Below the pieces are notes generated by a model. The model was not told the origin of the DNA, did no database searches, and worked only from the letters and a program-made list of their open reading frames with translations. Position numbers and translations under genes: made by a program. A DNA stretch of 64,000 bases from positions 537,001 to 601,000 of the forward strand of contig JAEMWC010000264.1 of assembly GCA_016490735.1 (NCBI GenBank), given 5' to 3'. Positions 27,301 through 36,100 of this stretch are shown here, piece after piece; positions within the stretch are counted from its first letter, which is position 1, and each line of letters opens with the position of its first letter. The stretch is from Pachyseris speciosa. Taxonomy: Eukaryota; Cnidaria; Anthozoa; Scleractinia; Pachyseridae.

Positions 27301-30133
27301 CACAGAGAAAACGCTAACTGGATTCTTTCAGAAGCGTTAAGAACATGCGGATCTCCAGACTTTTCATGACGTCTTTCGATCACCAAGCGGGAAGGCAAAC
27401 CGATAATGCAGTTAATACGTAGCGATCCGCAGCTCCAGCACTCACATAAGTTTCGTATCCGATGAGCTTAATCGATGTTTTAACCGCCAAATTTATAGTC
27501 TACGTCACACTATCAAACAATCCTTTCTACCCGTCAATCATTTCACGTCCAGTTTTAGTTGTACTCCTCACAAATGTTCACATAATTCACGTATGAATAT
27601 TAATACGGTACGCGTACAAATGAGCTTCACTTCAATTGAAGGCCTTGGTGCATAACCATCCTATGTCGAATTTTGGGTTGTTTTTCGATTTTGCCGGGAT
27701 TTGCCCGAATTGTTGCATGTAAACTGCAATTCGATTGAAAGAAGATGTAATGCAACTTGCAAACCACTCCCATGGAAGGTTGGTTTCTTGGTGTACGTAA
27801 GAAAAAATGCATTTCTGGATTCTGGATGAATCAGTCAAAAAAATACCATACAATGTGTTTCCATCGAATTGCAGTTCACATGCAGAAATTCAGACAAATC
27901 CAAGCAAAATCGAAAAACGACTCAAAATTCGACATAGGATGGTTATGCTCCGAGGCCTTCATTTATTGTCAGTGGTACTTTTTTAATACTGTTTTGTATC
28001 AAAGTAGCTGGGCATCCAACCCAGAATTGCTGGGGGAAATCTCCAGCGCCCAGACCTTAATGACAGCTTATTAATTCCATTCTCAGTAAAGCGTCATGGC
28101 TAATGGTAGACTAAGTCAATTTTCCAACATTTTTTGTTCAAAATGTGGGTGCTACTCACAGCATGACGGTGTAGAGAACCGTACAGCTAAAACCATAAAG
28201 TAAAGGAGAGTGTCACAAACATTCAGAGCACTGGAGCTAAGAAATTTGCCTTCACAGCGAAAACTCATAGAATTTAACGTCTTTTAAAGAAAAACTGAAA
28301 AATGCTTGGAATTCTAAAAGGGTGTGGGAAAATAAAGTACAGAAAGAGCTATTTATCTTGTGACTGGACCTTACTAATGATCAGCCACTAAAATAAGGTT
28401 GAATGACTTGATTGCAGATTAGCATACAACTTTAAGCCTCAAACGATTACCAGCTACAATGGCTTTCAGCTGCTGCTCACCAGATGAAATGCACAGCCTG
28501 ATCCTTGATAGTTTGAACATCTCTTGCTACCACACCATTACTGGCTATTGAACCTCCAAATACCATGAGCACATTTGAAATCAAATGCTTTAGAACCTGC
28601 CAATGTTAAAAACCAATGATTGCAACAACAATAGAACCGCAGAAACAACACCCCTATAAAGGCAATCAGCCAATAAAACAAAAGAAATCTGTCAAACAAA
28701 CAGTTCTTTTTAAATTCAAGCTACAAACTTACAGTGCGAGTGTTCAGTCCAATGTCACCATGAAGTGGGGAGCAAAGACAATAAAGACCCTTCAATAAAA
28801 TAATGTTAAACCAAAGAGTTATCCTCTTTCATCTGCTGAATACATCAAGTTATATTAGTACTTATGTGTATGATGTCTTTTTTCCCAGAAGCAGACTGAA
28901 ATAATATTATTACTCGGGATACTGTAAGTATACCGAGTTATAAAATGTGTCAGATTTCAGTCTTTTTTTTTTTTTTTTTTTCTGTGCAGCAAAATGCACA
29001 ATACAATTACGTTCCGGTGTTTGGATTGGCCAATGCACAATAGCGGGCACGTGGCGGTGTGTTCATTGGTTAAAGCAAACCACATAGTCCAAAGGTTGAA
29101 AGGCTAACATCACGCGACAGTTGTTTACAAGTTATGCAAATTCATCGTGTTTGAGTTGTGAAGCTAGATATTTTAAGACAGCACAGTCTGTCCCCGTGAA
29201 AAGGTTTGCCGAGTGTTAAGAAAAAGTTGGAAGCCTTGCACGTGTAATCGATATCACAAGTCGAAATCGAATGCTGTGACAGAAAAGTTACAGATTTGCA
29301 CAAAGTTGTTTTCATAATGTGATACCTTCGATTTAATACGTGACCGCAAGTGAACACTCAAGGTTAAATAATCCACTTCGACCGCGGAACAAATTTTCCT
29401 GCACATATCTTTGTAAAGTTTTGAAACTGGATTTTAATACAGTACAGACTGTCCGTGTGAAAAGGTTTCCAGAATTTAAGACAATGTTGGAAGCCTCGCA
29501 CGTGCTGTGAGTATCGACTCGAATTAGAAAGTTGTGACAGTTCTATATTTAGATAATCGCAAAGTTGTTTTGATGTAATTTGATCCGGGTTATACCACAA
29601 CTGAATCGCTGTGACAGATCTATATTTAGAGACAAGTTGGCGAACTTTTGGTTTTCACGTGCGTCAGAAAAAAAACTAAAATTAAACATTTAGATTTTTT
29701 ACCTTCATCAGGTAAATGACATTTAAGCCAAGTAACACGCTTTATTTTGAAAATAGAGCAGTTTGAATTTCAAGTGCTTTTTACAATGCGTGACATCTGG
29801 ACATGTCACATACACGGAAACGATTCGCCTTGTGTTTTCAAGTTTGTTTTCAAGCTTCGCAGAGAGAAAAAACTCCAGATGTTGCCACTTAATCTAGAAG
29901 TAAACAACAACAGCTGACAAGGAATATTGATGGCAACTCTCAAAACGGTTTAACGAGCTTTGCTCGAACGTGAACAAAAAGGTCTTACGTGAACCCAAAA
30001 CGGATAGTTTTGAGAATCAGAAGCGTGCGTCCGGCTTCTGGAACAAAAAAGTATCCCGAGTTAACGCTCATAGAGCGTCTTGTTATACTATACTATGTAG
30101 TATAACATCCAGTATAGAACCTATGATGTGTCT

Positions 30134-30193
<60 letters not shown>

Positions 30194-33100
30194 TTTATTA
30201 AAGTCTCAAATGATTTTTTCTAGCCAAGCACAGCTGCTCTACTAATTGAGGATACTAAATCACATCAACTCTAAATAAAGTAGAATCAAATCAAATGTTA
30301 GTTTTGGGGGAGAGGGGAAAACCAGAGTTCCCGGAGAAAAAACCTCTCAGAGCAGAGTACTTAGAGACCCAAAAAACTCAGCCCACTTATGACACTGAGT
30401 CCAGGAATTAAACCCGGGGCACACTGGTGAAGGTGAGTACTCTTGAGCACCACTGTGCCAACTCTGCTCCTGTTATTGTTCACTGAGGTGTGGTATATCC
30501 AATACTACTTACCAGTGGTGTGCTGACTAATTACATGGGATGTGTAGAGACCACATTATGAATTTGGTTCGTTTTCTCCACAAACTGACACGCTTTTTAA
30601 CTTTTATAACCAATCAGAATCCACTAACTGCATACTTAGGGGGCTCTAGAGAGTCAGGTTTTGTCTCCTGCGAGGAAGTTTATATTAGATTTAAAAATGG
30701 CTTCCTCTGTTTATCACGCATGAATTTACAAGATAGTAGTTCGCCAGTTGTGGGAATGAAAACGCTGCTTTTTGAAACTGCAAATCAAAATAATAAGTTG
30801 TATGAAACACTCGACAGCTTAAACTGTGGAAGTCAGTTTATTCATAATGAAAAATTCCTGCTTCAAGGACTGATCAGTCAGTGCAAATCATCGGATCCCA
30901 AGCGCTGTAGACTTTGTCTTTGAGAGCTTCTTGAAATCCACTTTAAACGTTACAGGTTTGAATGCGAATTTACAAGTACCATGCTTTTATATTTTAATAT
31001 TCCCAAACAACTTAATAAGCTTGTCAGTGAAGATGCAGTTGTAGTCTGTGAAAAACATCAGATCAAGTGAATAAATTATTACTCTGCTCCAAAGTGTCTT
31101 GCAATTCGCTTGCATTTCTTTCGTGTAGTTTCACTCTAGGCGAAAATTGGCTTATATCTTAAAGGGCTTCATTAAGGGGCTTCATTTTTGCCAAAGTTAG
31201 TCAGATGGTTAATTAACTGAAATGAGTTTTCAGTGACTTATGAATGAGCAACCACTTTGAAAATTAGATCTACATGTAAATATATAGACACTGCCTTCAT
31301 AGACTTACTTACAATGTATGCCAATGAGGCAATGGATTTGACTGAATAAATCTGGTTCCTATGGAAAAATCAAAGAAAAATATAAAGTGAGAAATAATTA
31401 TAACTTAATTATTGTCAGTATTTTTTAAAAGGTCCAAATAGGTAATATGAAATTGAAAAGTTTTAAAGACACCTACAAAAGCAGCAGATTGATGGACTGA
31501 CTGTTCACAAGGAAAGATAATCAACTTACAGCCACATGCACAAAGGAATGACCATTCATGGCTGACAGGCCAGTATATGAAATCAAAAAAGCACTGGGAA
31601 ACACTCATTAAAAGTAATTATATCCAAAAACAACAGTAAAGGTTTGTTTTTTACAAGATACACGATTGTATACTCCCCAGATGAAGACAAAATAGGATCA
31701 GTTTGCAGAAATAATTGAAGTGTCAATATGGTCTTCTGTATTTTTCTGGTTCTGGTATGTACATAAAGACAAGATAGCTGTTCAATAAAGTTTTTCAAAT
31801 TCCGCTATGTTTTTGCCCTGAAATTGTCATTCAAAGTTCCCACTTGAGCCACGCCCGTCAAACTTGACCAGGCTAGTAAGGGGCATGGGTCTTGTCCTGG
31901 TTTGACATCACAAACTGCTTTGCATGCATGTTTACAAAGACTTGATGTGATGCAAATCAGTTTGTGGCATCAAACCAGGAATAGACCCATGCCCCTTACT
32001 AGCTCCGTCAAGGTTTTTGGGCGTGGCTCAAGCGGGAACTTTGAATGATTTCAGGGCAAAAATATGGTGCAATTCAAAAAACCTTTATTGAACAGCTATC
32101 TACTCTTAGTGTACATACCAGAAGCACGAAAATACAGAAGACGATATTTACACTTTAACTAACCTGAAGAAGAAAAGACTAAATGCATACAGCCCATCAA
32201 TTTAGGTGAAGAGATATCTTACTATCTGTAAGGCTTACCCTGGGAAGTCCAATGTGATATGTTCAATTGGCAAAGCTTCAAGTCTTGTAGTTTCCACAAA
32301 CAACTGAATAACATGGTGAAGAACTTGCTCTGAATCTTTAAGGGAGTAGCTGTTTAAAAGTAGGACTGCATCCTGCAAGTAGTAAAATGTGTTTGAGAAT
32401 CAGTTCATTGGCCCTTTCATACTAGAGGCACATTATCCGTCCGGACGAATTATGCGTCTGTCATTTTATCCAAGTAGTGTGAAGACGGGACGAACTACAT
32501 GAGACGCATAATCAATCTGGGACGAACTTGGACAAACATTTGTAGTGCATCTGTTTAGTTCGACTAGTATAAAGATGGGCATAAGACGCATTATGCCTCT
32601 AGACGAACTATCCGCTTAATTAGTTCATCTTGAAAGACGCACTAAACAAGATAGTTCGTCTTGATGCATAATGTGTCTTGTGCCCGTCTTTACACTAGTC
32701 GAACTAAACAGACGCACTACAAATGTTTGCCCAAGTTCATCCCAGACGGATTATGCATCTCTAGTATAAAAACGGCCATTTTCATTTTTGGGCTTCAAAC
32801 AACTTTTATCTTGATAAAAAAAAAATTTTAAAAGTGGCTCTAAAATAGTATGGTTGTTATAGTGACTCTGAGGTACACCAGTATTCTCACTGTACCTGCA
32901 TCAAAGACAGTAGTCTTTCTTTCACTTTGGCTCTTGCTTGTTCCGTGTTTACCTGGCCCTGCATACCATCATCATTGTCATTGTCTTCGTCACCACTTCC
33001 GTAATTATCATCATCGTTATCAGAAACATGGTCAACCTCCATACCATCATTTTCATCTTTAATATAAAAAGGTAAATCCCCTATTAGTAACAATAAGTTT

Positions 33101-36100
33101 TATTATACGATGTTATTTAACCTAAAAACAGATTCTACAGTATGTTAGGGAGCCTGATTATATTACAGCTCTTTACAATGAATGATATGATCACATCAAT
33201 TAAATTAAAAAAAACTAAAATCTAATTTAAGATTAAGGCAGTAAGTACACTCAGAACTGACAAAGAAAAGAAGATAATTTGTGGCTGTCTAACTTCATAT
33301 AGCAATTTTTATTACTGCATACACCAAACAAAGCCTTCTTGACTTGTTAAGTGTTTCCTTTTGAAAATCCCTCTGAATGTATTGCTGTAATACGAAGGCA
33401 TAAAAAGACAAGATTCCTTTGCTATTGGAAGAACTGCTAATATTTGTCCTTACCATTTTCCCCTCTTCTTGTCTTAGCCCTACGACCACCTGAGGTTGCC
33501 TCATTTCCTCTCTTTCTCTTATTTGATTCTATTCAAAATAACACCAAAACAATTAATAATATTGAGAATGAAATTCAAGGCATCAAATCATGTTCAGTGT
33601 TCTCCAGAAGTTCCATCAGACTTACAATTTCAATCTGGACAAACAATTGAAATATTTTTCAGTTAGCAGAATATGTGAACAAATTAAGTAAGGTAATCTT
33701 AATGCACCTTTCTGAGGCCAAAGTCTTAACACATCCAGTGCCTTTTGAAACAGTAAGGGGTGAAAAATCTTGTAAGCTCCACTCCCTAGAAGATAATAAT
33801 AATTATAATAATATAAATAATAATACCTGTCACACTCTTTATGTTGAATGAATGTAAGTTGAAGCCACACAAAAGCCGGGAAAAAACCTTTGCTAATCAG
33901 CCAAACCACAACCACAAATAGAGCGGTTTTCAATTGAGTGTTGAAAGTAATTATGATTTTGCACAGGCAACCCAGACATCGTATGTGAGTCATCGGGTAA
34001 TTTACAGATTTGAAGCTGTAGATATTTGTGGTATACATCTTGATTACATCAAAATAAAATGGTTTTTAGTCGTGGATACGCAAAAGCGTAGGAACGAGTA
34101 TTGTGAGGGGGCAGATTATGCAAATTTGTCACTCACTCAGATGTAAACAAATCAATATGTCAACGGCATACCAATAGATATCGATTTTCCGAAGTATTGC
34201 CGGAATACCTCTATCGGCTTTCCAAAGTAATGTCTGAGGAGCAACAGTCGAACTGATGAATGGAATGAAAAAAGTAAAGTAAAGTAACTTTATTTCAGCT
34301 CAGATCGAAAGAAGTAAACAGCAAAAGGAACGTCCGATCAAACAGCCGAACGACGAAAGAAATTATAATCAATATTCCGTCACAAGTGCAGCTTCTCCTT
34401 CATTCATCCAATTCACGATCTGTAGAAAAAATATATGAGCCGTTCAACCCAAGATATTTTCCAAGTGTGTACAGGAATTGACGGCGAAAACTTTTGACAC
34501 CAATATAGCTGCATTCGCGAAGCCATTTTCAGCGTTGGAAATAATATTCTAACGAAAACAATACAATCTAAAATTAAATTATTTTTAGGTGGCGCCATCG
34601 CGTCTAGCCACAATGTAAACACAAGTTTGCTTTGAGAAATATTCTTCTTTATAACTAAACGCACCACTTTTTTCAGTAAAAGTTTTGAACGAAACTCGAT
34701 TATTTTTATATCCAAAAGCATGGCGTCGATGGTTGTTTGTGAAAACGACGGCAAATGTTGCTTTTCCGACCGGCAGTAAAAAGCATAATTTGCATATGTC
34801 AAATTTTGGTTGCGTTCACGTTCATTTGACAGCTTTGTGTAACAATTTACTCAAAATACTGCCGTGTGTTGGCTGGCTTTGTTTTGGCGAAATCGTCCTT
34901 TCGCCTGATATTTATCCGACCATACGGACAAGACAGAAACCTTTCAAAAGGAGCACATTTTTTTTAACTCCCACGATATCTCCCTGCCTCGATAATTCAT
35001 TATGAATATGAATATGTAAATATGAACCCTGAGGTTAAAGGTGATTTCCAGTCCGTACTGCGCAGTCTCAAGAGTTTGTTTACGTTTTTTGTTTTGACTC
35101 ATGTAAGACGTCACAAAATGTAATGTTTTGCAATCACTTACATGAAGTAAATTCAAAGTTCATGTTAACCGCCATTGTTGATGCAAAGCTTTTATGCTTC
35201 GTTCTTTCCGATATCACCAGAGAAAACAACTTCGTAGCTGTAAAAATCAAAGAAACAGTTGGGAAAAGAATTTAAAATGCCTCAACTATAAGGTAAGTGG
35301 TTTTCGTAACGAATAACATCGATTCGAAATCCAACGTGTGAGCCTCACAAACATTGGGATGCTGAGACTATGCAGTACGGACTGGACATCACCTTTAAAT
35401 TGTGTTAAGCTCATGAACAATAAAATTGATGCTCAAAAGAGCTGGACGTTTCGGAACGCATTAAAAAGTTGTTTAAACACCGTTCGAGAAAGAGTTTTCA
35501 CCCGTTTAAACTAGTTAAAACGCCATTTTCTGGAGTCACCTTGGCTTAATCCCCCTTATCGCAAATAAGGTCACATATCCACGACTTCTTCACAGTTGTA
35601 CTTTGATTATGTTTATTGTGTGGTTTCTTCAAGAGTCTTGTGCAATCAAAAGCCACATTTAGAGGCATTTGCATGTGAAAATTGTTGAGAAATGAGTTGA
35701 GTTGTAGGTGTTCCTGCAAGCCATATTATAGATATTATTGCCGGACTGATTTGCCGAGAAAAAATGGAAATAATAATCAGAAAAATGGCGTTTAAACCAG
35801 CCAAAACACACCAAGGGACACTGGAGTGATTAGGTAAGAATGCTTTATTTTGTATTATTTTGTTTTTCCACAGCAAATCAGTCCGGCGATAATAGTACAC
35901 CTAAAATAATTCAGCAAGCAGAGGTTCCTCACCTGGGACTTGTACCAGGACAATATAAACACTGGCAGCCAATATACAGCTCTCAAGTTTGGGCCCAGCA
36001 ATTGTTGACTTATATCAAGAAATCAATTAAATAATCAGTTAGCTAGCACAATGAATCAAATATCATATAACAGGCAAATAACAGCAACCCTGACTGATTA

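Noticed and set aside
30540..30923. 127-codon plus-strand frame in intron 8
   Set aside because: No domain, no splice or promoter context, antisense within an intron.
33622..34038. 138-codon minus-strand frame as a separate gene
   Set aside because: Contains NCAPD3 exon 4; the rest is intron on both sides of its splice sites.
35840..36034. Plus-strand 64-codon frame
   Set aside because: Antisense of NCAPD3 exon 3 plus adjoining MITE.
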